From JBBQFC01 sp038321615 (GTDB taxonomy: Bacteria; Bacteroidota; Bacteroidia; Flavobacteriales_D; Cryomorphaceae): a stretch of DNA of 13,803 nt. The notes beneath the pieces were generated by a model that worked only from the letters and a program-made list of their open reading frames with translations, did no database searches and was not told where the DNA came from. A program made the translations under genes and the position numbers. Shown piece after piece: positions 6,125 to 13,803 of this stretch. How positions within the stretch are numbered: the stretch's first letter is position 1; each line of letters begins with the position of its first letter. The stretch lies in NCBI GenBank assembly GCA_038321615.1, contig JBBQFC010000074.1, forward strand, positions 1 through 13,803. The letters are read 5' to 3'.

Positions 6125-7723
6125 ATGCGAAAATTCCTTTGCCTTTTACTCATTTGTCAATGCTCGCAACTCGCAGGGCAAGTAGTGTTTGAGCCTTCGG
6201 GCAATGCGGTTTATCAATTTCTTGATGAGATGGCAGCCGCCCAGCGTATTACACTCAATTCCTTTGCAAAACCGTACGCCCGGAATTTGATTGCCGAAAA
6301 GCTTGATAGCCTTTCCCTCCATGCCGAGAATTTGAATCAACGACAACGCGATCAGCTGGCATTTTACATGCGCGATTATGGGAAGGAACTCCAAGTGGGT
6401 AAAGATTGGGATCGCCGAAGAGATATGTTCTACCACAGCGATTCCACTTTTGGTATCACAATTTACCCCATTTTGGCCGGTTCTGTTATGGGCAATGCAA
6501 ACGGTAGTCGAATTCACAGAAGGGTAGGAGCTGGCTTTTTTGCGAAAGCAGGCAGATTTGGATTTTCCGGATCCCTCCGCGACAATGCTGTGAGCGAAGT
6601 GCTCGCCGCTCCTCAATACCTTACCAACCTCCCGGGCGAAAACTACAAAGCCATTTCGGCCGATAATCGAAGCGACTACAATGAAGCTTTTGGAACAATA
6701 AGCTACCAATGGAAGTGGGGTGATGTATCGCTGCTTAAGGAACGATATATCTGGGGCAACACAGCTCGCTCGGCCAATATTTTTTCTGGAAAGGCGCCTT
6801 CCTACGCGGCTATTTCTTACCGGCTCTATCCATTAAAATGGCTCGACTTTCAATACATGCACGGTTGGCTCGTGAGCGAAGAAATCGATAGTGCGCGTAC
6901 CTACCTCACGCCAAATGGCAATCGCCGCATCTACATGAACAAGAATATTGCGGCAAACTACATTACCATTAAATCGAATTTCAAAACCGATTTTACCTTC
7001 GGAAATAGCATTGTTTATAGCGACAATGGCCTTCAACCTGTGTATTTTATCCCTTTCATGTTTTTCAAATCAGCCGATCATACGTATTCGGGCACGGGGA
7101 GTAACGAACTCGGACAGAATGCCCAATTGTTTTTTGACATTAGCACGAGAATAGTCAAGAACGTCCATTTTTACAGCTCGCTCTTCATCGACGAAGTGAG
7201 CATAAGCAACTTTTGGGACAGCGACCAGCAAACCAATATTATGAGTCTGAAGCTGGGCGGAACGTGGTATAATGCCTTGCCCAATGTCCACCTTACGGCG
7301 GAGTACACGCGCACCCATCCTTGGACCTATCGCCATCAGATAGAATCGACCACCTTTGCATCGAACCAATACAACCTCGGTCATTACCTGGGTGAGAATG
7401 CTGATGAGATTTTTGGGGCAATCACTGTGCAGCCCTGGCGAACCCTTTCGATCAAAGCTTCGGCTTGGCGCGCCAGAAAAGGCCCCGAACATGTGTACGC
7501 CATTATTAGCGGCAACGCTAATGTTACAGGGTTGCAAACCCTATCAACAGTAAACTGGGAGCAAATCGGTGCGGAACTGAAAGCCAATTGGGAAGTGATC
7601 AACGATCTCCATCTTTTTGTCGGGCTTACCTTGCTGCAAAACACGGGCGAAACCACTTACGCTCCGGAATATCTTCAAAACAATACCACCACGGCTGAAG
7701 CGGGCTTTCGAATAGCCTGGTAG
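6125..7723 (+). CDS. Capsule assembly Wzi-like outer-membrane protein
   Basis: 532 residues with a clear Sec signal peptide, cleaved near residues 18-19 (LAG before QVVF). A short helical region follows, with LDEMAAAQRITLNSFAKPY near 33-51, then a long run of alternating hydrophobic and polar residues rich in Tyr, Trp and Phe. The protein ends in FRIAW, the aromatic C-terminus expected of an outer-membrane beta-barrel. Length, N-terminal pattern and segments such as YFIPFMFF match the Wzi family of the capsule locus, whose members help hold or assemble surface polysaccharide at the outer membrane. It follows the sugar transferase by 6 bases and is probably co-transcribed, which supports the role. 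The stop abuts the stop of the convergent minus-strand gene with no base between them. Confidence 0.85.
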   Translation: MRKFLCLLLICQCSQLAGQVVFEPSGNAVYQFLDEMAAAQRITLNSFAKPYARNLIAEKLDSLSLHAENLNQRQRDQLAFYMRDYGKELQVGKDWDRRRDMFYHSDSTFGITIYPILAGSVMGNANGSRIHRRVGAGFFAKAGRFGFSGSLRDNAVSEVLAAPQYLTNLPGENYKAISADNRSDYNEAFGTISYQWKWGDVSLLKERYIWGNTARSANIFSGKAPSYAAISYRLYPLKWLDFQYMHGWLVSEEIDSARTYLTPNGNRRIYMNKNIAANYITIKSNFKTDFTFGNSIVYSDNGLQPVYFIPFMFFKSADHTYSGTGSNELGQNAQLFFDISTRIVKNVHFYSSLFIDEVSISNFWDSDQQTNIMSLKLGGTWYNALPNVHLTAEYTRTHPWTYRHQIESTTFASNQYNLGHYLGENADEIFGAITVQPWRTLSIKASAWRARKGPEHVYAIISGNANVTGLQTLSTVNWEQIGAELKANWEVINDLHLFVGLTLLQNTGETTYAPEYLQNNTTTAEAGFRIAW

Positions 7724-8839
7724 TTATTTTGGAGCGGTGCCGCCTGGATTATTCAGCAGGTATTGCATTTCGAAGAGCTTAAGTTGAAGCTCGAACATTT
7801 GCCGCCGCGCTTCATCCATACTTTCGGCTTTATTGGCGCCTTCCACCGTCATAGCCTTGCGCGATTGCACGGGCTTACCAAGATCTACATTGTTGGGCTG
7901 GCTTCCATCTTTTTGGAGATTTGCGCCTGCCGGCAAAGGCATATTGGTTCCATTTTCCGCATTTTCGGCGCTTTTCTTAACCTTCTTCGCCGGATATTGA
8001 TCAGAAGTTCGATTGAAGTTATAGCGCAGCCCTATCCCAAAATAGGAGTATTTGTCATTCGAATTAAAATCCCGGTCCCACGCATCTAAACGTTTGGTGC
8101 TGGTATTATTGAGGGTATAACTAAACGTTATATCCGTGGCGTAATTAATTCGATAACCAAATGTGAAACCTACCGGGACATTAAAAGTAGTAGCTGGTTT
8201 CGTTTTCGAATCGAGCAGGTAGCGCTGGGTAGGAGCGTCGGGGTCGGTAACGGTGTAGCCCACATAATCGCGTACGCGGCCGTCTTCTGCATCCCAATAG
8301 GTGGCCGCGCGAAACCAAATATAACCGATGCCTAATTCAGCATTCAGAAAGAATTTATGCGCATTCAGTTCCTTTTTGCTGCCGAAAAGCGCATTTAGAA
8401 TATCGAAATCGATTACTAAGCCGAGCGTATTATACTTGCTTTCGAAGGTAACAGGTAGACTTTGAAGCCCGGGTAAGCGGCCACCACCCAGCTGGCCTTT
8501 CTCGAATTGAAGTTTAAGGCCTAGGCCCCATTTAATGTCGCGCTGTGCATAGGCTCTCCAAGCGAATTTGTAGTACGTGTTAAAATCTTCAAACGGGGCA
8601 AACATATCGTAATCGGCCAGGCTTCCGTGAAACAATCCTACTCCGGCGCTTGCGCCCACACTAAACCCATCGAAGAACTTGCCGCCACCTGCCGACGATG
8701 AAGTGGCAGGAGAATCGGGTGCTAAGAAAAAATCTTCGGACTCGAACAAATTGTGGACGGTAGGCGATGCCATGATATTGCTTCCAAATACGCTGATTAG
8801 CAATACGATCAGGAAGCTATGGTTGAGATATAATTTCAC
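7724..8839 (-). CDS. Outer-membrane beta-barrel protein with long C-terminal tail
   Basis: 371 residues from a GTG at 8839, the only in-frame start before a good signal peptide (LNHSFLIVLLISVFGSNIMA, cleaved near 24). After a Ser/Gly-rich linker, residues 56-276 look like an outer-membrane barrel, with glycine-rich strands such as FSVGASAGVGLFHG, FFLNAELGIGYIWF and the last strand YSYFGIGLRYNFN. Most such barrels end here. This one continues for about 95 residues: a Lys/Asn/Pro-rich linker (280-335), then a heptad-like helix (MDEARRQMFELQLKLFEMQY, 341-360). The tail would be periplasmic if the barrel ends as usual. I do not recognise a named family. It is divergent from a secreted SPOR-domain gene, with 129 bases shared between the two starts. 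Confidence 0.75.
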   Translation of the reverse strand: MKLYLNHSFLIVLLISVFGSNIMASPTVHNLFESEDFFLAPDSPATSSSAGGGKFFDGFSVGASAGVGLFHGSLADYDMFAPFEDFNTYYKFAWRAYAQRDIKWGLGLKLQFEKGQLGGGRLPGLQSLPVTFESKYNTLGLVIDFDILNALFGSKKELNAHKFFLNAELGIGYIWFRAATYWDAEDGRVRDYVGYTVTDPDAPTQRYLLDSKTKPATTFNVPVGFTFGYRINYATDITFSYTLNNTSTKRLDAWDRDFNSNDKYSYFGIGLRYNFNRTSDQYPAKKVKKSAENAENGTNMPLPAGANLQKDGSQPNNVDLGKPVQSRKAMTVEGANKAESMDEARRQMFELQLKLFEMQYLLNNPGGTAPK

Positions 8840-8968
8840 GAGATCAAAGAAGCAATTAATTCTCAGAGTTTTGATTCGAAGTTATTTAGAATTATTGCTA
8901 TTCCCTTGTTGAAAAATATCATCTTTAGGCCTTCAATCTCCTCCCTTTTGACCTAAAATTGTAGCCTG

Positions 8969-10114
8969 ATGCGTTACAACCTTCTTTTAATCACGGCTTT
9001 CATGCTCATTTCGGCTCTTACTTCCGTGAATGGGCAGGACTATATAGAGCGTGAATACTTTCCCAATGCCCGCGCCAAAAATGCATCTATCGCGGCAGCG
9101 CGCTATGCCGAAGAAGGATATTACTACTCCAAGTTCACCACCTATGTGAGCGCTATTAACACTTCCAGACTCTTTGCCGACACCTGTCTGTTTTTTGTAA
9201 AGCGGTCGCTTATGCTGGCTGACACTGCGCTGTATCACGCGCCTGTTGAAAAATATGGAGCTATCGAATATTTAAAAAGCGGAAAACAAAGTGTTGGCCT
9301 TGCCGACGCAGTAATACGCGATTTCTACTCCATGGTCGATTTAAATGCGCACCATTATTTTGGCGCCCAAACCTCCCTATACTTGAGCAACGGGGTTATG
9401 AATTTTTTCAACGCTTCACTTTTGTTTAACTCCGATTCAGAAAACGAGCAAGAACTCTACGAAGTATTGGCTTATGAAGATGAAATTCTGCGATTGGAAG
9501 CTGATGAAACAGCTTATCAAATGGCCGCCAACGATTATGAAAACGAAATTGCTGAACTGGACGCAGCCTCTTCGAAGCTTCAGGATTTGATTAATACCAC
9601 CCCCGATCAAGGTCCCCGCTTTCAATACCGGATTAAGCTTGATAAGGTAGAAGCACAATTAGCCGATTTAACCGGAAATCTTGAAGATACTTCCAACCGA
9701 ATTCAGGAGATCAGACAATTGCTTGATCGGAAGATGCTAGCAGAGCTCAAGGACGTTCCAACACCTAAAGCGCCTGCCTACCTGACTACTTCAACCAATC
9801 CTTCTCAGGTCGTAATCGACGAAGCAGTTCCTTCGGGTTTGGTTTATAAGGTTCAACTCGGCTATTACCCTAGCAATGTAAATGTGGAGCAATTTCACGG
9901 CTTGTTTCCCATAACCGGTGAAACGGTGAGGGGCGATCAAACGCGTTTTTATGCCGGACTGTTTTACAATTACTCCGAAGCCAGTAAGGGTAGCGACTAC
10001 GTGCGAAACAACGCCATCGCCAACGCCTTTGTAGTGCCTTTTTACAACGGGCAAAAAATCAACGTAAGCCGAGCGGTCGAAATCGAAAAACAACTCGCGG
10101 CCAAGCGCAATTAG
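8969..10114 (+). CDS. Secreted coiled-coil protein with C-terminal SPOR-like domain
   Basis: 381 residues with a Sec signal peptide ending near residue 22 (SVNG before QDYI). Residues 30-150 are mostly helical, with many Ala and Tyr. A long charged coiled coil runs from about 157 to 262. A proline-rich linker follows, then a SPOR-like domain (about 289-366) recognised by VYKVQLGYY, FPITGETVRGDQTRFYAGLF, NYSEASKGSDYVRNN and AFVVPFYNGQKI. SPOR domains bind denuded peptidoglycan strands, so the protein probably sits in the periplasm and links an envelope complex to the wall. No lipobox is seen. I do not recognise the helical part. The last bases overlap the convergent polyphosphate kinase stop. 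The start is an ATG directly before the signal peptide; no good Shine-Dalgarno is seen. Confidence 0.75.
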   Translation: MRYNLLLITAFMLISALTSVNGQDYIEREYFPNARAKNASIAAARYAEEGYYYSKFTTYVSAINTSRLFADTCLFFVKRSLMLADTALYHAPVEKYGAIEYLKSGKQSVGLADAVIRDFYSMVDLNAHHYFGAQTSLYLSNGVMNFFNASLLFNSDSENEQELYEVLAYEDEILRLEADETAYQMAANDYENEIAELDAASSKLQDLINTTPDQGPRFQYRIKLDKVEAQLADLTGNLEDTSNRIQEIRQLLDRKMLAELKDVPTPKAPAYLTTSTNPSQVVIDEAVPSGLVYKVQLGYYPSNVNVEQFHGLFPITGETVRGDQTRFYAGLFYNYSEASKGSDYVRNNAIANAFVVPFYNGQKINVSRAVEIEKQLAAKRN

Positions 10115-12186
10115 CGCAGCGTTTCCTGGTGCTTAGCAATTATTTCGCAAATGTCTTTTTGCGCACGCACTTCCTTTTGGCGAGGTGTTCGCTCCACGTA
10201 AGGGTTGGTCTGCTCCGCATCGATTATACGCGCTTTCGTATTATCGCGCCATTGTAGCTCCATCAAGTCTTTTATCTCCTTTTTTAACGCTTTGTCAAAA
10301 ATGGGGCAGCCCACTTCCACGCGATAATCGAGATTCCGCTCCATCCAGTCGGCCGAAGAAATATATACTTCTTCATTGCCGCCGTTCGCGAAAATGAAAA
10401 TTCGGGAATGCTCTAAAAAACGGTCTATGATACTGCGAGCTTGGATGTTTTCGCTGAGTCCCGGCTCACCAGAAATGATAGAACAGATACCCCGGATTAT
10501 CAATCGAACCCGCACTCCGGCGTCGCTGGCTTGATAAAGTTTGCGTATTAAGGTTTCATCTACCAGGCTATTCATTTTTAAAAATACTTCGGCCCGGCGG
10601 CCTTCCTTTGCGTTTTTGATCTCTCTATTGAGCATGACCAAAAGCTTTGACCGCATAGCGGCAGGAGCCACCAAGAGCGAGCGGAAGCGCACATTTATAT
10701 AAGGTTTTTCGATGAAGTTAAACACCTTCACGGCCTCGTCCACTATTTCCTTGTTGCAGGTAAAGACCGCCAAATCGCTGTAAAGCTTAGCGGTGTTTTC
10801 GTTGAAATTTCCAGTTGACACTACCACGTGGTGCTTTTCTTCTCCTTCGTGCACGGTGGTGACCAGCGCCAGCTTGCAATGCACCTTCAATTCGGGTACG
10901 CCGTAAATCACCTTGATGCCAGCTTCGTGCAATCGCTTGCTCCATTCCAGGTTATTCTCCTCGTCAAACCGCGCTCGCAGCTCAATAACGGCTGTTACCG
11001 ATTTGCCATTCTTTACAGCTGAAATTAGGGCATTTAATACCCTCGATTCGCGCGCTACGCGGTAAAGTGTAATCTTGATCTCCTTCACATGCGGGTGTAT
11101 GGCCGCCTCGCGGAGGAAGTGCACCATCGCGCGGAAGTGTTGGTAAGGAAAATGTATCAGAATATCGTTGCGCTGAATCGCCGCTAAAACGCTGCGGCTC
11201 CGTGTGAAATACGTGTGCTCGGTTTGCACGAGCTTTTCCCAATGCAGTTCGGGCGGGCCGATGGTCGGGAATTTCATAAAGTCCTTGCTATTGTGATAGC
11301 GTCCACCGGGAATAATATTGCTCTCGTCCTCAATCTGCATTCCTTTTATTAGATGCCTCAGAAGCCCTTCTGGCATTGTGCGATCGTGCAGAAAACGCAC
11401 AGGATCCCCTGTTTTGCGTTGTTTCAAGCTTCGCTTTATCCGCTCGTAGAAGCCTTTTGAAATGTCGGCGTCAAGCTCCAGTTCGGCATCGCGCGTAATT
11501 TTTATCATGTACGCTTCAAGACGGTCGTACTCGAAAATCCCGAAAATCTTATTCATATTGAAGCGAATCAAATCGTCGAGGAAGATAATGAACTTCTTTT
11601 CGCCTTCTTCTGGTAGTACTATAAACCGCGTAGTTCGTTCGCTCGGAACTTCAATCAATGCAACTTGCTTTTTGATTCCCTTCTTCTTGTTGTAAATCCG
11701 AACTGCCAAATAGATCGACTTATCCCGAAGCTCAGGGAAGTCGGGTACGTTGCCGAGCATAATTGGCACGAGCAACGGAGCTACTACTTCTCTATAGTAC
11801 TCGTCTACAAATTGCTGCTGCTCTTCGTTGAGCTGGGTTTCATTGAGTATGTGGATATTGTGCTCCGTGAGTTGTGTAATGATTTTGGCGTAAGTCTGAT
11901 CGAAAACTGCCTTTTGGCGTACCACCTCCCCGTGGATTTCATCGAGTACTTCACCCGCTGTTTTATTGCCGATTAATTCTTTCTTCTTACTCACAGAAGT
12001 AATCCGCTTCATGGTGGCTACGCGCACCCGGAAAAACTCGTCGAGGTTGTTCGAAAAGATCCCCAAAAATCGAAGCCTTTCTATTAAAGGGACACGCTCG
12101 TCCATGGCTTCTTGAAGTACGCGGTGATTGAATGATAACCAGCTGAGCTCCCGATTGATAGAGCGGCTTTTAATATTAATGATCAT
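10111..12186 (-). CDS. ppk1: Polyphosphate kinase 1
   Basis: 691 residues, the usual length for this family. The enzyme makes inorganic polyphosphate from ATP, reversibly. The N-terminus INRELSWLSFNHRVLQEA is the standard opening. The two conserved histidines are present: His436 in VHCKLALV, the likely autophosphorylated residue (E. coli His435), and His593 in LEHSRIFIFA (E. coli His592). Further landmarks are LYRVARESRVL (374-384), STGNFNENTAKLYSD (457-471) and FPYQHFR (346-352). No frameshift or missing motif is seen, so it should be active. It lies 200 bases after the glycerophosphodiesterase gene, and its stop codon overlaps that of the convergent SPOR gene. No exopolyphosphatase gene is in the window. 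Confidence 0.97.
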   Translation of the reverse strand: MIINIKSRSINRELSWLSFNHRVLQEAMDERVPLIERLRFLGIFSNNLDEFFRVRVATMKRITSVSKKKELIGNKTAGEVLDEIHGEVVRQKAVFDQTYAKIITQLTEHNIHILNETQLNEEQQQFVDEYYREVVAPLLVPIMLGNVPDFPELRDKSIYLAVRIYNKKKGIKKQVALIEVPSERTTRFIVLPEEGEKKFIIFLDDLIRFNMNKIFGIFEYDRLEAYMIKITRDAELELDADISKGFYERIKRSLKQRKTGDPVRFLHDRTMPEGLLRHLIKGMQIEDESNIIPGGRYHNSKDFMKFPTIGPPELHWEKLVQTEHTYFTRSRSVLAAIQRNDILIHFPYQHFRAMVHFLREAAIHPHVKEIKITLYRVARESRVLNALISAVKNGKSVTAVIELRARFDEENNLEWSKRLHEAGIKVIYGVPELKVHCKLALVTTVHEGEEKHHVVVSTGNFNENTAKLYSDLAVFTCNKEIVDEAVKVFNFIEKPYINVRFRSLLVAPAAMRSKLLVMLNREIKNAKEGRRAEVFLKMNSLVDETLIRKLYQASDAGVRVRLIIRGICSIISGEPGLSENIQARSIIDRFLEHSRIFIFANGGNEEVYISSADWMERNLDYRVEVGCPIFDKALKKEIKDLMELQWRDNTKARIIDAEQTNPYVERTPRQKEVRAQKDICEIIAKHQETLR

Positions 12187-12363
12187 AGACGAAGTAAATG
12201 TTTGTCAATATACTTAAGTATCAAATCCAGAAAGTTCATTAGCAAGGCGCACGCCGTATTGAAAATCAAGGAATTGACCGATTTCAATAAGACATCTTGA
12301 CCGCAGTCGAAGAACTGCACGCCCGCACGCAGGCGGTTTTCAAGTCAAGTGCAACGCTGATAA

Positions 12364-12378
12364 TGTCCATTGCGGACA
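12364..12378 (-). terminator. Weak hairpin after the glycerophosphodiesterase gene
   Basis: TGTCC and GGACA form a perfect 5-bp stem with a 5-base loop, starting 9 bases past the stop codon on the minus strand. There is no T-run, so terminator function is doubtful. The rest of the 200-base gap up to ppk1 shows only minor inverted repeats, for example GCAGT/ACTGC around 12303-12317. Confidence 0.2.
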
Positions 12379-12386
12379 GGCACAAA

Positions 12387-13325
12387 TTAGTTGCGAACCA
12401 ATGGCATCAGCCTATTAGGATAGTCGGTGATTATACCATCTACGCCCAGGCCGAGCATAGCTTTCATATCACCCGGCTCGTTTATGGTCCAAGGTATTAA
12501 CTGCATACCGCGCTCCCTACATTCCAATACCGTTTGTTCGGTTACTAAAGTATAGTCTGGACTGTATATATCGGGCGTAAATCCAAGAATTTTTAAATTT
12601 TCTTCCAACGTCAATTGATTTTCGACCAAAAATACAAGCGAAATCCCGGGGTAGCGCTCATGAATGTATCGTAAGGTGCGGGGGTCGAAACTTTGTACCG
12701 TGCAGCGATTTTCTATTCCGCTTTCGCGAATTACATCCATCAAAAGTTCTGAAAATTCAATGGGCGACGGATGGAAGACGGCATCGCCTTCGGGTGTCGT
12801 TTTTGTTTCAATGTTGTAGTAAGGTAGCGGGCGACTTGTTTTTTTGGCATGCGCATCGGCCGCGGCAATGACTTGCTGAAGAGTGGGTTTCACGGCCGGC
12901 AATTTGCGTTGGTCAGGAAACCGTTGATGTGGCTTTAAACCAACGTCGTAAGTTTGTACTTCGCTCAGCGGCATGCGATAGATCGCAAAGTTTCGCTCTT
13001 CCGATTCTTCGATTGACGTACCGTCGGGGTTTGTGGTAATTTCATGCGAAAACCAAGGCTCATGCGAGCAGATCACCACATAGTCGGCGGTAATTACCAC
13101 ATCGAGCTCCAAGGTTTTAACACCCAGATCGAGGGCGTGGAGAAAACCGGGGACGGTATTTTCGGGATACAGTCCGCGGCAGCCGCGGTGGCCTTGCGTG
13201 TCAATCTCCCTTTTGGCAACAGACGGCGATATCTTCATTTCGGGTATTGGCTGAGGCGCAGAGCCGCAGCTGCACAAATATAGAGCGATACCACTTAAAG
13301 CGATCGATCGGAATATGCTGCCCAT
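12387..13325 (-). CDS. Glycerophosphodiester phosphodiesterase family lipoprotein
   Basis: 312 residues from an ATG at 13325. The N-terminus is a lipoprotein signal with lipobox LCSC (Cys20). The GDPD domain follows: the catalytic and metal residues are seen in QGHRG (His46, Arg47), PENT (Glu55), ELDV (Glu73, Asp75) and CSHEP (His88), with a further metal Glu in YYNIETK and the ending WTINEPGDMK, GVDGIITDYP. The enzyme would hydrolyse glycerophosphodiesters, or related phosphodiesters, to glycerol-3-phosphate and an alcohol outside the cytoplasm. The ATG overlaps the stop of the response regulator (TGATG), so translation is probably coupled. A TTG one codon earlier, at 13328, is a less likely start. 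Substrate specificity is not visible. Confidence 0.92.
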   Translation of the reverse strand: MGSIFRSIALSGIALYLCSCGSAPQPIPEMKISPSVAKREIDTQGHRGCRGLYPENTVPGFLHALDLGVKTLELDVVITADYVVICSHEPWFSHEITTNPDGTSIEESEERNFAIYRMPLSEVQTYDVGLKPHQRFPDQRKLPAVKPTLQQVIAAADAHAKKTSRPLPYYNIETKTTPEGDAVFHPSPIEFSELLMDVIRESGIENRCTVQSFDPRTLRYIHERYPGISLVFLVENQLTLEENLKILGFTPDIYSPDYTLVTEQTVLECRERGMQLIPWTINEPGDMKAMLGLGVDGIITDYPNRLMPLVRN

Positions 13326-13720
13326 CAACCCGTTTTAATGCGTTGGCGATTATCGGGAAGGAGTAATTTAATACGGCGGATCAATTCTTCCATTCGCACC
13401 GGCTTCACCACATAATCTTGAGCTCCGGCGGCCATTGCTTCTTTGTAATCATGAATGCTTCCTTTGCAAGTGAGCATTATGACCGGAATCTTTTTTGTAA
13501 GATCGTTTTGCTTGATATAGTTGCAAACTTGTATTCCATTTGGGCTCGGCATCATCCAATCGCTGATTACAATATCAGGTGGATTTTTGGAAATCTCTTG
13601 AAGGGCAATGGTTGAATTGGTGTACACATCTACGTCCATTCCTTCTTTGTTGAGGTTGTACTGTATGAGATCGAGTATATCTCCTACATCGTCGATGGCT
13701 ACTACGCGAATATTTTTCAT
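13325..13720 (-). CDS. Single-domain response regulator (receiver only)
   Basis: 131 residues that form one receiver domain with no output domain. All key residues are present: the acidic pair Asp10-Asp11, the phosphorylated Asp54 in PDIVISDWMMP, Thr84 in PVIMLTCKG and Lys106 in YVVKPVRM. It should therefore be phosphorylated by a histidine kinase and act by protein contact, not by DNA binding. Its stop overlaps the lipoprotein start (TGATG), so the two are made from one mRNA. The kinase partner is not in the window and could lie upstream. TTCTTTTG on the minus strand (13735-13742) is one base off the TAnnTTTG consensus and 14 bases before the start, so it is only a possible promoter. Confidence 0.93.
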   Translation of the reverse strand: MKNIRVVAIDDVGDILDLIQYNLNKEGMDVDVYTNSTIALQEISKNPPDIVISDWMMPSPNGIQVCNYIKQNDLTKKIPVIMLTCKGSIHDYKEAMAAGAQDYVVKPVRMEELIRRIKLLLPDNRQRIKTG

Positions 13721-13753
13721 GCTTAAAAATTTATCAAAAGAACGTACTTCTGG

Positions 13754-13803
13754 TTAGCTAAGGGTTTTGGGCAGGTTAAGAAATTGTTGTGCATTCATTA
13801 TGA
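13754..13803 (-). CDS. Possible C-terminal end of an upstream gene (partial)
   Basis: On the minus strand a frame is open from the window edge to a TAA at 13754-13756, reading IMNAQQFLNLPKTLS before the stop. If real it is the tail of a gene ending 33 bases upstream of the response regulator. Fifteen codons are too few to identify, and chance openness is quite possible. Confidence 0.2.
   Translation of the reverse strand, partial: IMNAQQFLNLPKTLS

Noticed and set aside
6146..6709. 187-codon open frame on the minus strand inside the Wzi-like gene
   Set aside because: It is fully covered by a well-supported gene and its translation resembles no family.
7070..7537. 155-codon open frame on the minus strand inside the Wzi-like gene
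   Set aside because: Shadow of the real coding strand; no recognisable domain or signal.
13326..13328. TTG start for the glycerophosphodiesterase lipoprotein
   Set aside because: ATG one codon later gives the same protein with a normal start and a TGATG overlap.
1..13803. CRISPR array, tRNA, rRNA, transposase or phage genes
   Set aside because: Looked for along both strands; no regularly spaced repeats, RNA-gene landmarks or mobile-element proteins were seen.

Overview
The window looks like chromosomal DNA from a member of the Bacteroidetes, probably flavobacterial or a related group. The signs are: starts with little or no Shine-Dalgarno sequence, octamers of the TAnnTTTG type close upstream of some starts, a capsule-assembly Wzi-like barrel, a sugar transferase with a soluble methyltransferase-like N-terminal part, and several exported proteins with SPOR-like or beta-barrel character. 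No tRNA, rRNA, CRISPR array, insertion sequence or phage gene was seen. Apart from 1-2.5 kb every gene is intact and tightly packed.

Layout. (1) 1-726, minus strand: 5' part of a lipoprotein with a glycosidase-like TIM-barrel domain, cut by the window edge. (2) 878-2544, plus strand: a polysaccharide deacetylase and a formyltransferase coupled through an ATGA overlap. Both carry apparent single-base frameshifts: a clear one in the deacetylase, a clear one at the end of the formyltransferase, and a likely one near the deacetylase start. (3) 2729-3691, plus: a zinc-independent medium-chain oxidoreductase. (4) 3920-7723, plus: a DUF354-type GT-B protein, a sugar-1-phosphate transferase and a Wzi-like outer-membrane protein. 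With region 2 this forms a surface or exopolysaccharide locus. (5) 7724-10114: a divergent pair of exported proteins, an outer-membrane barrel with a long C-terminal tail (minus) and a coiled-coil protein ending in a SPOR-like domain (plus). (6) 10111-13720, minus: a single-domain response regulator, an overlapping glycerophosphodiesterase-type lipoprotein, and polyphosphate kinase 1.

How the genes may work together. The sugar transferase would load the first sugar-phosphate onto a lipid carrier. The DUF354 protein probably acts on a sugar or nucleotide sugar. The formyltransferase and deacetylase would decorate or trim N-acyl sugars, and the Wzi-like barrel would help attach or assemble the polymer at the outer membrane. 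The minus-strand block suggests a phosphate and phosphodiester theme, but this rests only on gene neighbourhood.

I see no wholly new system. The points most worth a second look are the cluster of frameshifts in region 2, the membrane-anchor-free architecture of the sugar transferase, the repeated CCTGCA motifs upstream of the DUF354 gene, and the divergent barrel/SPOR pair.
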